Below, piece after piece: positions 9,202 through 18,203 of a stretch of 64,000 bases of DNA. The stretch covers positions 124,001 through 188,000 of the forward strand of contig NZ_JAGGNU010000055.1 in assembly GCF_018614915.1 (NCBI RefSeq). Reading direction: 5' to 3'. The stretch's first letter is position 1. Each line of letters starts with the position of its first letter. The translations under genes were made by a program, and so were the position numbers. Source of the stretch: Variovorax paradoxus. GTDB lineage: Bacteria > Pseudomonadota > Gammaproteobacteria > Burkholderiales > Burkholderiaceae_C. The notes under the pieces are model-generated. The model was not told the DNA's origin. It worked only from the letters and a program-made list of their open reading frames with translations, and did no database searches.

Positions 9202-9205
9202 CTAT

Positions 9206-10192
9206 TCACTCCTCGGAGCGGAAGCCCGACGCGCGGACCACCGGTCCCCAGGACTCGCGCTCGCGCTGGATCAGCTTGGCGTATTCGTCGGGCGCCAAGG
9301 TGTAGGTCTCGAGTCCGACCTGCTCGAAGGCTGCGAGCAGGGCCGGATCCTTGCTGGCTGCCGCGATGGATTCGTAGAGGGCCTTGGTGGTCGACTCCGG
9401 TGTTCCGGGAGGCGCAAAGACGCCGTAGCTTTCGCCGCCGCGGATGTTCGGGAACCCCTGCTCGATGAAGGTGGGAACGGCGGGCATGAAGCGAGAGCGC
9501 TTGTCGCCGGTCACGCCCAGGATCCTGATCTTGCCTTGCTGCAGGTACGGAAGGAAGTCCGCCACGAAGCCGAAGTAGACAGGGATCTGCCCGCCGATGA
9601 GGTCCTGCATGGCCGGGGCGGAGCCGCGATAGCCGATGTGCTGCAGCTTCAAACCGCCGGCCTCGGAGAGCTGGTAGCCCAGGAAGTGAGCCACCGAGCC
9701 GGCCGCCGGCGACGCATAGGTGGCACTGGCCGGAGACCGGCGCACCCAGGCCACGTAGTCCTGCAGGTTCTTGACCGAGGCCGGCACCACGCTGCTTACG
9801 GCAAGCGCACAGGTCGCCGCCACCAGCGGCGAGACAGGAACGAAGTCGGCTGCCGCGTCGTACATCAGTCGCGCATACACGTGCGGGTAGATCGTCAGCG
9901 CGGAGCTTTGCGTGCACAGAAGCGCGCTGCCGTCGGGACGCTCCCGCTTGAGCTGGCTGCTGGCGATGCGACCGGCGGCACCGGTGCGGTTGTCGACGAC
10001 GTACAGCCGCCCCTGCTTGCGCCAGGCCTCGGCCAGCTGCCGCGCGGTGGTGTCGAGCGTTCCCCCGGGGGGATAGCCGACGAGCACCTTTCCGGTGGTA
10101 CCGCCGGTCTGCGCCCATGCGGGCAGCAACCCGCCGGCAACCGGGAGGGCCATGGCGAGGCGCGCGAAAGCGCGACGGGAAAGAGAGTCCAT
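9206..10192 (-). CDS. Bug-family (TctC-like) periplasmic solute-binding protein
   Basis: 328-residue receptor of the tripartite tricarboxylate transporter type, strongly expanded in Burkholderiales. The N-terminus MDSLSRRAFARLAMALPVAGG has a twin-arginine-like SRRAFA pattern and a hydrophobic core ending AWAQT, so it is exported. Family blocks seen are VLVGYPPGGTLDTTAR, VVDNRTGAAGRIASSQLKR, YASPAAGSVAHFLGYQL and GGESYGVFAPPGTP. No tctA/tctB permease genes are nearby, so it either shares permeases elsewhere or acts as a sensor. It is first gene of an operon with the nitroreductase. Confidence 0.92.
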   Translation of the reverse strand: MDSLSRRAFARLAMALPVAGGLLPAWAQTGGTTGKVLVGYPPGGTLDTTARQLAEAWRKQGRLYVVDNRTGAAGRIASSQLKRERPDGSALLCTQSSALTIYPHVYARLMYDAAADFVPVSPLVAATCALAVSSVVPASVKNLQDYVAWVRRSPASATYASPAAGSVAHFLGYQLSEAGGLKLQHIGYRGSAPAMQDLIGGQIPVYFGFVADFLPYLQQGKIRILGVTGDKRSRFMPAVPTFIEQGFPNIRGGESYGVFAPPGTPESTTKALYESIAAASKDPALLAAFEQVGLETYTLAPDEYAKLIQRERESWGPVVRASGFRSEE

Positions 10193-10284
10193 GCCTTAGC
10201 TCCATTTCTTCAGTGACACAGCAGACAGGCGGAATGATGGTGCGCCGGTGAGTTGAATGGAACTGATGTCTTTGCAAGAGCAAA

Positions 10285-10304
10285 ATGCATCCAGTTCAAT
10301 GCAT
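10285..10304. promoter_or_regulatory. Candidate LysR-type operator between Bug operon and its regulator
   Basis: ATGCAT-N8-ATGCAT lies in the roughly 120-bp divergent region. It contains a TGCA-N10-TGCA dyad, close to the T-N11-A core of LysR boxes. It lies 10 bp from the regulator start, so autoregulation is plausible. Inferred from dyad and position only. Confidence 0.35.
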
Positions 10305-10313
10305 GGGGGTACG

Positions 10314-11303
10314 GTGAGCATCGGTCGCATGGACCTCAATTTGCTGAAGGTGTTCGATGCGGTGTACGAGGACCGCAACCTGCTGCGGGCCGGCAGGCGG
10401 CTGAACCTGAGCCAGTCGGCCGTGAGCCATGCCCTGACCAGGCTGCGGGAGCTGGTGGGGGACGATCTGTTCGTGCGTACCGGCAAAGGCATGGTGCCCA
10501 CCGGGCGTGCCGCCGCGATGGCGTCCACGCTGCGTGATGCCTTGCGCCGCATCGAGGCCGCCCTGGGCGTGGAGCCGTTTTCCCCCGGCCAGTCATCGCG
10601 GCAGTTCGTCATCGCGGCGAACGATCACGTCACTGCGGTCATCGTCGCTCCACTGTCGCGAGAGCTGCAGAAGGTGGCTCCGGGCGTGGACCTGGTGATC
10701 CGTCCGTCCACCCGCCTGGACCTGGCCGAGCAGATCGATCTCGGGCGCATCGATCTGGCCATCGGGATCTTCTCCCAGGTGCCGCCAAGGCTCAACGCGC
10801 GCACCCTGATGTCGCAGGGCGAGGCCATGCTGATGCGCAAGGGGCACCCGGCGTCTCGCCGCCGCAAGCTCACCCTTCAGGATTTCGCGAAGTACCCGCT
10901 CGTGACGATTTCGGTGGGCGGACAGGAGGAGGGAGCGGTCGAGGGCTTCATCCTGGAGCGGGGCCTCGCGCGCCAGTCCGAGATGTTCGATCGCCACGCT
11001 CTGCAAGAAGCGCTGAGCGGCATCGAGGAGGTCCCGCGGCTGCGCGTGACGGTGCCCCATTCGCTGGCGATTCCGGCGCTGCTGCGCGACAGCGACATGC
11101 TCTCGATCGTGCCGACATCCCTTGCCAAGGCGCTCACGCGCACGGGCGAACTCCTGCTGCGGCAGCCACCGTACCGGGCCGGGACGGCAATCACCCGTGC
11201 AGTCTGGCACCGGCGCAACGACCATGATGCTGCGCATGCGTGGCTTCGGGACATGGTGGCTTCCGCGGCAGAGGCTACCGGGAAGATGGACCGAGAGAAC
11301 TAA
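10314..11303 (+). CDS. LysR-family transcriptional regulator
   Basis: 329-residue regulator with an N-terminal winged helix-turn-helix (MDLNLLKVFDAVYEDRN, then RRLNLSQSAVSHALTRLREL) and a periplasmic-binding-fold effector domain ending HRRNDHDAAHAWLRDMV. The short linker and DPxF-like block VRTGKGMVPT fit the NahR/NodD branch, whose members sense aromatic inducers. GTG 10314 was chosen because GGGGG lies about 5-9 bp upstream; ATG 10329 is an alternative and ATG 10257 would run into the divergent promoter. It most likely controls the divergent Bug-nitroreductase operon. Confidence 0.88.
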   Translation: MSIGRMDLNLLKVFDAVYEDRNLLRAGRRLNLSQSAVSHALTRLRELVGDDLFVRTGKGMVPTGRAAAMASTLRDALRRIEAALGVEPFSPGQSSRQFVIAANDHVTAVIVAPLSRELQKVAPGVDLVIRPSTRLDLAEQIDLGRIDLAIGIFSQVPPRLNARTLMSQGEAMLMRKGHPASRRRKLTLQDFAKYPLVTISVGGQEEGAVEGFILERGLARQSEMFDRHALQEALSGIEEVPRLRVTVPHSLAIPALLRDSDMLSIVPTSLAKALTRTGELLLRQPPYRAGTAITRAVWHRRNDHDAAHAWLRDMVASAAEATGKMDREN

Positions 11304-11436
11304 GGCGTAGGACGCGACGCAGTGCGAACGGGAATCGGCAGTCAATTTCTGTGAGCCGTGCCTTACCTCAGGGCTCGACATCCTCTCTCAAGGCGAGAAG
11401 CCCGACGCACGACGATGCAGTCTTTGGGAGTCGTCC

Positions 11437-12231
11437 ATGCGCCCCTTTGCTGTCGCCCTTGGCGCCGCGTCCGTCCTGCTCGCCGCTTGCGGCGGCAGCA
11501 ATACGCCCTCGAACGTCGAATCTCCCGGAGCCAAGGAAGCGGTCAAGACAAGGACGCTGGAAGCAGGCGCCGCCGCACTTCAGAACAAGGCTCCCATCGA
11601 GGCCATCAACGCCTACCTCGATGGATTTCACTTCTACAACGGTGACATGCAGGGCCAGATGGAGGCGCACCACTATTGCTCCATAGTCAACGAGGAGCTG
11701 ATCCAGTGCGTCATCTACGATGGCAACGTCAAGGACGCCAAGCTCATGGGGGTTGAATACATTGTCAGCGAGCGACTGTTCAACAGCCTGCCGACCGAGG
11801 AGAAGGCGCTCTGGCACAGCCACGTGCACGAAGTCAAGTCGGGCCAGCTCATCGCGCCGGGCATTCCCGCGGTGGCCGAACGCGAGCTCATGAAGAAGCT
11901 CATCGGAACTTATGGCAAGACGTGGCACACCTGGCACACAGACCGCCAGAAGGAGCTCCCGCACGGCGTGCCGCAACTCATGATGGGTTTTACGGCGGAC
12001 GGCCAGGCAAACGCCGAGATGGTGGCCGCGCGAGACAAGCGCTTCGGAATCGATAGTCAGGAGAAGAAGAAGGAGCGGGAATCCATCCCGTCGCCCGCGA
12101 TCGCACAGGGAGCGGACGCCTGGCAAAAAGGCAAGACAGTGCAACTGGCCGAGCCGGGGGGCCTCGAACACGGCCATCCACAGGGAGCTCGAGGCAATCC
12201 AGGTCCTACGGCAAGCACGCCAGCGAAGTAG
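11437..12231 (+). CDS. DUF1264 (oil body-associated protein-like) lipoprotein
   Basis: 264-residue protein with a lipoprotein signal (hydrophobic segment ending LLAAC, Cys18) and a DUF1264 domain. Recognisable blocks are YLDGFHFYNGDMQGQMEAHHY, a Cys-containing IVNEELIQCVIYD, GVEYIVSERLF, LWHSHVHEVKSGQL and TWHTWHTDRQKELPHG. The domain is shared with plant oil-body-associated proteins (OBAP); bacterial members have no assigned activity. The many His residues (HH, HSHVH, WHTWHT) suggest metal binding, which is inference. GGGAG precedes the ATG. The tail after about residue 200 is charged and low in complexity. It stands alone between the LysR gene and the paralogue pair. Confidence 0.8.
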   Translation: MRPFAVALGAASVLLAACGGSNTPSNVESPGAKEAVKTRTLEAGAAALQNKAPIEAINAYLDGFHFYNGDMQGQMEAHHYCSIVNEELIQCVIYDGNVKDAKLMGVEYIVSERLFNSLPTEEKALWHSHVHEVKSGQLIAPGIPAVAERELMKKLIGTYGKTWHTWHTDRQKELPHGVPQLMMGFTADGQANAEMVAARDKRFGIDSQEKKKERESIPSPAIAQGADAWQKGKTVQLAEPGGLEHGHPQGARGNPGPTASTPAK

Positions 12232-12652
12232 CCCGGTATCCGTCCTTGCGGAACTCTTGGACCTCCCACGACGCGCTTCCCCTACGCGCCATCACACTTC
12301 CGCGTGCTGCGCCGTTGCACGTTCGCGTTTCCGATTCCGCGCCACCGAAGTCGCGGGCGAGCGGCGGCTAAGCGCGCCGAAGTGCTCTTTTGACGGGTCA
12401 ATTCGGAGGTTGCAAAGCGGGCACTCTGCGCGGTCGGCCCACTTGAGGCGCGCAACGCGCTGACACGGTGGGGAGCGCGTCACAAGCCGTCTTGCTGCCG
12501 GGCTAACGAGGTACTCCGAACGGTGGATGCCGGCGGTCCGATATGGCGGTATGTTGGCGATCGAAGGCGGCAGGGGACCACACCGTCGGACGCTCGAGCA
12601 CGCACTCGCGCCCGGTATCGCCGCCAAAGGCGGAATCCCACAAGGAGCAGGC
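12232..12652. other. Long intergenic region, no gene supported
   Basis: 421 bp between the DUF1264 gene and the first small paralogue. I see no RNA gene, convincing terminator or coding signal. The last 40 bp (from 12612) are duplicated upstream of the second paralogue. The open frames here start upstream of good ribosome binding sites and are not needed. Confidence 0.5.
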
Positions 12653-13147
12653 ATGCAAGTCCGATCCCTCACGGGCGCGAGGTGCCGTCAGACCTTGCTG
12701 TCGTTCCTCGGCGCAGCGACATGGCTGTGCGCGATGGCGCCCTTTCCGGCCGCAGCACAACAGAAGGCCGACGAGGCCGATCGCTCTGCCGACTTGCGGG
12801 CCGCCCGCAAACAGCCGCCCACGATCCTCGCGACCCCGGCCTTCTTCCTGCACACCTCGCCACCACCGCGCATTCTTTGCTCCGCGGTCAACCTCGGCAG
12901 TACACCGCGGGACGTCACCATTACCTTGCGGGCAATGACCATATTTGGTATCCCGCCGATCAGCCAGACCATCACGCTGCAGCCGAATGCCATTGCGGGA
13001 TTGGATGTAGGCGGCGGCTCCGGCAGTCCGGTACTGCCGATTCGCGCCTTCTGCGAATTTCAGTCGAGCGACGTCACGTTGATCCGCGCCAGCGCCAGCG
13101 TGTTCCAAGGCACCAGCGGCGTGCCGGAGTTCACCCCGGCCAACTGA
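12653..13147 (+). CDS. Secreted protein of unknown function, tandem paralogue 1
   Basis: 164 residues, not recognised. AAGGAG lies 6 bp before ATG 12653, which fixes the start although the frame is open from 12527. A signal peptide runs from about 10 to 36 (LLSFLGAATWLCAMAPFPAAA). The mature part has two Cys (ILCSAVNLGST and RAFCEFQSSD), spaced as if to close a disulfide across a small beta domain, and a conserved ending CEFQSSDVTLIRAS. The next gene is a clear duplicate: the first about 60 residues and the CEFQSSDVTLIR block are nearly identical, the middle has diverged. Probably periplasmic or exported; the adjacent loci give no clue to function. Confidence 0.7.
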   Translation: MQVRSLTGARCRQTLLSFLGAATWLCAMAPFPAAAQQKADEADRSADLRAARKQPPTILATPAFFLHTSPPPRILCSAVNLGSTPRDVTITLRAMTIFGIPPISQTITLQPNAIAGLDVGGGSGSPVLPIRAFCEFQSSDVTLIRASASVFQGTSGVPEFTPAN

Positions 13148-13221
13148 CGACCGGCAGGGAGCATGGCCACGCGATTGCACCCGGTATCCGCCGCCAAGGC
13201 GGCACCCCACAAGGAGCAGAC

Positions 13222-13701
13222 ATGCAAGTTCGATCCCTCAAGGGCACGAGATGCCATAAGGCCGTGTTGTCGTGCCTCGGCGCCGCGACATGGCTGTGCG
13301 CGATGGCGCCCTTTCCGGCGGCGGCACAACAGAAGGCCGACGGGGCCGATCTCTCTGCCGACTTGCGGCCCGCCCCCAAGCAACCCCCCACGATCCTCGC
13401 GACGCCGCCTTTCACCGTGGCGATGACACAGTTGGCCGGTTGCTTCGTGGTCAACATCGGCAGCACGCCCCAGGACGTCACCGTTATCGCGCGGACGGAC
13501 GACGGTTCCCCACCGGTAAGAGCGACATTCCCGGTTGCGCCGAATACCGTTTCAGGGTCAGAAGCCTACATCAACGCGTCGCAGCCGGTTCAGCTCTCCT
13601 GTGAATTCCAGTCGAGCGACGTGACGCTGATCCGCGGCAGCGTCGCCGTTTTCGAGGCCTTCTCCAACCATCCAGTGCTGCAGATCATCCCGGCCAACTG
13701 A
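13222..13701 (+). CDS. Secreted protein of unknown function, tandem paralogue 2
   Basis: 159 residues, not recognised; duplicate of the preceding gene with the same leader (MQVRSLKGTRC, then ATWLCAMAPFPAAAQQKAD). AAGGAG precedes ATG 13222. The two mature Cys are kept (LAGCFVVNIGS, LSCEFQSSDVTLIRG), while the residues between them differ widely and the tail ends HPVLQIIPAN. Strong conservation of leader and core with a variable centre suggests divergence after a recent tandem duplication. No terminator is evident between the copies, so they are probably co-transcribed. Confidence 0.7.
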   Translation: MQVRSLKGTRCHKAVLSCLGAATWLCAMAPFPAAAQQKADGADLSADLRPAPKQPPTILATPPFTVAMTQLAGCFVVNIGSTPQDVTVIARTDDGSPPVRATFPVAPNTVSGSEAYINASQPVQLSCEFQSSDVTLIRGSVAVFEAFSNHPVLQIIPAN

Positions 13702-13982
13702 CGACGGCTGCTGCCGGGGTGCCACCCGCTACGCCCGGGACGGGCACACGACACCTCAATGCATCAATGCGGCCGTGCCAGGCTCCGGTCGGGCCAAAAT
13801 TCCGAAGCTCCAAAGCTGCCGCTGCCCTACGTCGGGATTTGGCCGAACTCGGCCGCCGGAGAGGGCGATCATCACAGCATTGCGCTTTGCTTCCTTGCGT
13901 CGGGTTCCTACAAGCGCTTCCACTAAACCATTCCCCGCGGCTTCGAGTTCCACGCCGTCCGTCGCGTGTGGCCCGCTCGGCC

Positions 13983-14008
13983 CTTGAAACCGCACCAAAT
14001 GCCCTTAT
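13983..14008 (+). promoter_or_regulatory. Sigma-32-type heat-shock promoter of groESL
   Basis: CTTGAAA at 13983-13989 and CCCTTAT at 14002-14008 are separated by 12 bp, matching the heat-shock consensus CTTGAAA-N11-16-CCCCATNT closely. It ends 2 bp before the CIRCE element. The 280 bp upstream of it (13702-13982) hold nothing else that I can support. Confidence 0.75.
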
Positions 14009-14010
14009 CA

Positions 14011-14037
14011 TTAGCACTCGCTGAAGAGGAGTGCTAA
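14011..14037 (+). promoter_or_regulatory. CIRCE element (HrcA operator) of groESL
   Basis: TTAGCACTC at 14011-14019, a 9-bp spacer, then GAGTGCTAA at 14029-14037: a perfect inverted repeat identical to the CIRCE consensus bound by HrcA. It lies just after the -10 region of the sigma-32-type promoter, in the transcribed leader, so repression and heat induction act on the same transcript. hrcA itself is not in the window. Confidence 0.97.
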
Positions 14038-14115
14038 CAGCCTCCGCTTCCAGTGGCTGGCAGCCGGCGATCGAGCCGACACCGAACCAAACCCCGTTTC
14101 TATTCAGGAGATGCA

Positions 14116-14409
14116 ATGAAACTTCGTCCTTTGCACGATCGCGTGATCGTCAAGCGCATTGAAAGCGAAACCAAGACCGCCTCGGGCATCGTGATCCCCG
14201 ACAACGCCGCCGAGAAGCCCGACCAGGGCGAAGTGCTGGCCGTCGGTCCTGGCAAGAAGAGCGACAAGGGCGACCTGATCGCCCTGAACATCAAGGTCGG
14301 CGACCGCGTCCTGTTCGGCAAGTACAGCGGCCAGACCGTCAAGGTCGATGGCGACGAGTTGCTTGTCATGAAGGAAGACGACTTGTTCGCGGTCGTCGAA
14401 GCGAAGTGA
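14116..14409 (+). CDS. groES: Co-chaperonin GroES
   Basis: 97-residue 10-kDa chaperonin that caps the GroEL ring and encloses the folding chamber. The sequence is full length: MKLRPLHDRVIVKRIE at the start, the mobile loop ETKTASGIVIPDNAAEKPDQG that docks on GroEL at about 17-37, the GDRVLFGKYSG block and the terminal DDLFAVVEAK. CAGGAG precedes ATG 14116; an in-frame ATG further upstream would overlap the leader. First gene of groESL, controlled by the sigma-32-type promoter and CIRCE. Confidence 0.99.
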   Translation: MKLRPLHDRVIVKRIESETKTASGIVIPDNAAEKPDQGEVLAVGPGKKSDKGDLIALNIKVGDRVLFGKYSGQTVKVDGDELLVMKEDDLFAVVEAK

Positions 14410-14415
14410 TCTTGC

Positions 14416-14458
14416 GGGACAGACCAAGCGGGCGCGAAGCGCTCGACTGCTCTGTCCC
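14416..14458 (+). other. Hairpin in the groES-groEL intergenic mRNA
   Basis: GGGACAGA at 14416-14423 pairs exactly with TCTGTCCC at 14451-14458, and inside it CGGGCGC (14429-14435) pairs with GCGCTCG (14439-14445), one G-U, around a GAA loop. No T-run follows, so it is not a terminator. Such intercistronic hairpins can direct mRNA processing or protect the groEL message; that role is inferred. Confidence 0.55.
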
Positions 14459-14495
14459 CAACTGACTAGTTAAACATTTTTTTCGGAGAAATCTC

Positions 14496-16148
<1,653 letters not shown>

Positions 16149-16173
16149 AACGGCCCGGCCCCTCCCGGCCAAC

Positions 16174-16209
16174 AAAAAACCCCGCAGCTCGCGCTGCGGG
16201 GTTTTTTTT
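16174..16209. terminator. Bidirectional intrinsic terminator after groEL
   Basis: CCCCGCAGC at 16180-16188 pairs perfectly with GCTGCGGGG at 16193-16201 around TCGC, followed by eight T and preceded by six A on the other side. It ends groESL on the plus strand and the DUF805 gene on the minus strand. Confidence 0.93.
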
Positions 16210-16227
16210 GTGCGCCGGCGGAAAGCT

Positions 16228-16569
16228 TCAGGCCGCCGCAGCCAGCGGCGACGCGCCGTACTCGTTGCTCTCGGGCTGGCTCGGCTGCACCGTGAAGTAC
16301 AGCAGCACCAGGTTGACCAGCGGGATCAGCCCCAGCAGCAGCCACCAGCCGCTCTTGCCGATGTCGTGCAGGCGACGCGCGCCGGCCGCCAGCAGCGGCA
16401 GCAGGAAGGCAAGGATGACCAGGCCATAGACGATCTCGTGGATGAACCCGGCCACGATCGCCACGATCACATAGGCCAGCACGAACCACCAGTACTCCGA
16501 CCGCGAAGCGCGACCGCTGAAGTCGACGTATTTGCTGAAGCAGGTCTTGACGGCTTCTTGAAAATTCAT
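16228..16569 (-). CDS. DUF805 inner-membrane protein
   Basis: 113-residue member of DUF805 (YhaH-like). MNFQEAVKTCFSKYVDFSGRA is followed by the family motif SRSEYWWFVL, then three hydrophobic helices (about 26-46, 48-63 and 74-92) with the conserved ARRLHDIGKSGWW between the second and third. GAGGAG lies 8 bp before ATG 16569; frames running further upstream are out-of-frame passage through pgi. Function of the family is unknown. It is downstream of pgi in the same direction, 86 bp away, and shares the terminator with groEL. Confidence 0.85.
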   Translation of the reverse strand: MNFQEAVKTCFSKYVDFSGRASRSEYWWFVLAYVIVAIVAGFIHEIVYGLVILAFLLPLLAAGARRLHDIGKSGWWLLLGLIPLVNLVLLYFTVQPSQPESNEYGASPLAAAA

Positions 16570-16655
16570 TGAGCAGCTCCTCTTGATAGTTCCCACGGGA
16601 AAACTCCCGCGGCCATCATATCGGCCGGTTCGCCCGCTTTGCCAAGCTTTCTTCG

Positions 16656-18203
16656 CTAGCGCAGGCGGGCGAGCAGGCCGGCCGTGGAGGCGTCCAGGCC
16701 CTGGGTGTCGCCGGAGGCCAGCCGAGGCTCGATGTCTCGCGCCAGCACCTTGCCGAGCTCGACGCCCCATTGGTCGAAGCTGTTGATGCCCCACAGCGCG
16801 CCGCTGGTGAACACGCGATGCTCGTAGAGCGCGAGGAAGGCCCCGAGCGACTCCGGCGTGAGCTTGTCGAAGACGAAGAAGCTGCTCGGCCGGTTGCCCG
16901 GGAAGTTCCGGTGCCCGCCGGCGTCGCGCTGGCCCACCATGAGCGCCTGTGCCTGGGCAAGCGCATTGGCGAGCAGCTTGGAATGGTGTCCTTCGAGCTC
17001 GTGTGCCGCATCGCGCACGGCAATGAACTCCAGCGGGATCACGTCCGTGCCCTGGTGCAGCATCTGGAAATAGGCGTGCTGCCCGTTGGTGCCGGGCTCG
17101 CCCCACAGCACGGGCGAGGTGCCGAAGGGCAGCGCTGCGCCGCTCGCATCGACCCGCTTGCCGTTGCTCTCCATTTCGAGCTGCTGCAGGTAGGCCGGGA
17201 GCCGCTGCAGCGCGCTGTGGTACGGCGCGATGCTGCGGCTTCCGAAGCGGTGGAAGTTGCGGTACCAGACGTCGAGCAGCCCCAGTCGCACCGGCAGGTT
17301 CTGCGCCAGCGCAGCGGTGCGGAAATGCTCGTCCATCGCGTGGGCACCGGCGAGCAGGCGGCGGAATCCGTCGGCGCCGATCGCCAGCGCGATCGGCAGC
17401 CCGATGGCCGACCACAGGGAGTAGCGGCCGCCGACCCAGTCCCAGAAGCCGAAGCTCGTTTCGATGCCGAAGCTGCGCGCAGCCTCGACGTTGGTGGTGA
17501 GCGCGGCGAAATGGCGCGCGATGTCGACGCTGCCGGACTGCTCGAACCAGCGCTTGGCCGATTGCGCATTGGCCATGGTCTCGGCCGTGGTGAAGGTCTT
17601 CGACGCAACGAGGAACAGCGTGTGTTCGGGCGCCAGGTCGCGCAGCACGCGCGCGAGTTCATGGCCGTCGACGTTGGAGACGAAATGGAAGCGCTTGCCC
17701 GGCGCCACGAAGGCGTCGAGCGCGCGCACCACCATCTGCGGGCCGAGATCTGAGCCGCCGATACCGATATTGACCACGTCGGTGATCGTGTGGTCGGCGC
17801 GCACTTCTTCGGCATAGGCCAGCATCGCGTCGAGCGTGGCATGGACGTCGGCGAGCGCGCCAGCCAGGGCCTCGGGCGCCGGTGCCGAGGCGGGGGCTCT
17901 CAGCAGGGTGTGGAGGACGGCACGGTCTTCGGTCGTGTTGATGTGCCGGCCGGCGAGCATCGCGTCGCGCTGCGCTTCCAGCCCGGTCTCCCGGGCCAGC
18001 GCCATGAGCAGTTCCTCGGTCTTCGCATCGACGAGGTTCTTGGACAGGTCGGCGAAGAGATGCGGTGCCGGCTGGCTGAAGGCATCGAAGCGCCGCGGGT
18101 CGGTGGCAAAGGCCTGCCGCAGGTCGAAGTCGCGGCCCGAGGCCTCGTAGTGCGCCTGGAGCCGGCCCCACGCTGCCGTGCGATCGCAACGCGTCGTCGT
18201 CAT
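16656..18203 (-). CDS. pgi: Glucose-6-phosphate isomerase
   Basis: 515-residue cytoplasmic enzyme interconverting glucose-6-phosphate and fructose-6-phosphate. Signatures: NIGIGGSDLGPQMVVRAL for the phosphate site at about 143-160, the PGI signature ASKTFTTAETMANAQ, GGRYSLWSAIGLP, and the base region GTNGQHAYFQMLHQGT, with C-terminal NSFDQWGVELGKVLA. ATG 18203 overlaps the stop of tal by 4 bp (ATGA), implying translational coupling in a tal-pgi operon. Length is short of the 549-residue E. coli enzyme, as is common in beta-proteobacteria. Confidence 0.97.
   Translation of the reverse strand: MTTTRCDRTAAWGRLQAHYEASGRDFDLRQAFATDPRRFDAFSQPAPHLFADLSKNLVDAKTEELLMALARETGLEAQRDAMLAGRHINTTEDRAVLHTLLRAPASAPAPEALAGALADVHATLDAMLAYAEEVRADHTITDVVNIGIGGSDLGPQMVVRALDAFVAPGKRFHFVSNVDGHELARVLRDLAPEHTLFLVASKTFTTAETMANAQSAKRWFEQSGSVDIARHFAALTTNVEAARSFGIETSFGFWDWVGGRYSLWSAIGLPIALAIGADGFRRLLAGAHAMDEHFRTAALAQNLPVRLGLLDVWYRNFHRFGSRSIAPYHSALQRLPAYLQQLEMESNGKRVDASGAALPFGTSPVLWGEPGTNGQHAYFQMLHQGTDVIPLEFIAVRDAAHELEGHHSKLLANALAQAQALMVGQRDAGGHRNFPGNRPSSFFVFDKLTPESLGAFLALYEHRVFTSGALWGINSFDQWGVELGKVLARDIEPRLASGDTQGLDASTAGLLARLR

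Larger units (their letters stand above)
12612..13701 (+). repeat. Tandem duplication of a roughly 530-bp unit
   Basis: Unit 1 starts at 12612 (CCGGTATCGCCGCC) and unit 2 at 13181 (CCGGTATCCGCCGCC). Both run through a shared leader with CACAAGGAGCAG, the start codon, signal peptide and C-terminal CEFQSSD block. The duplication includes about 40 bp of 5' untranslated sequence, so translation signals were copied too. Identity is high at both ends and low in the middle. Confidence 0.75.
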
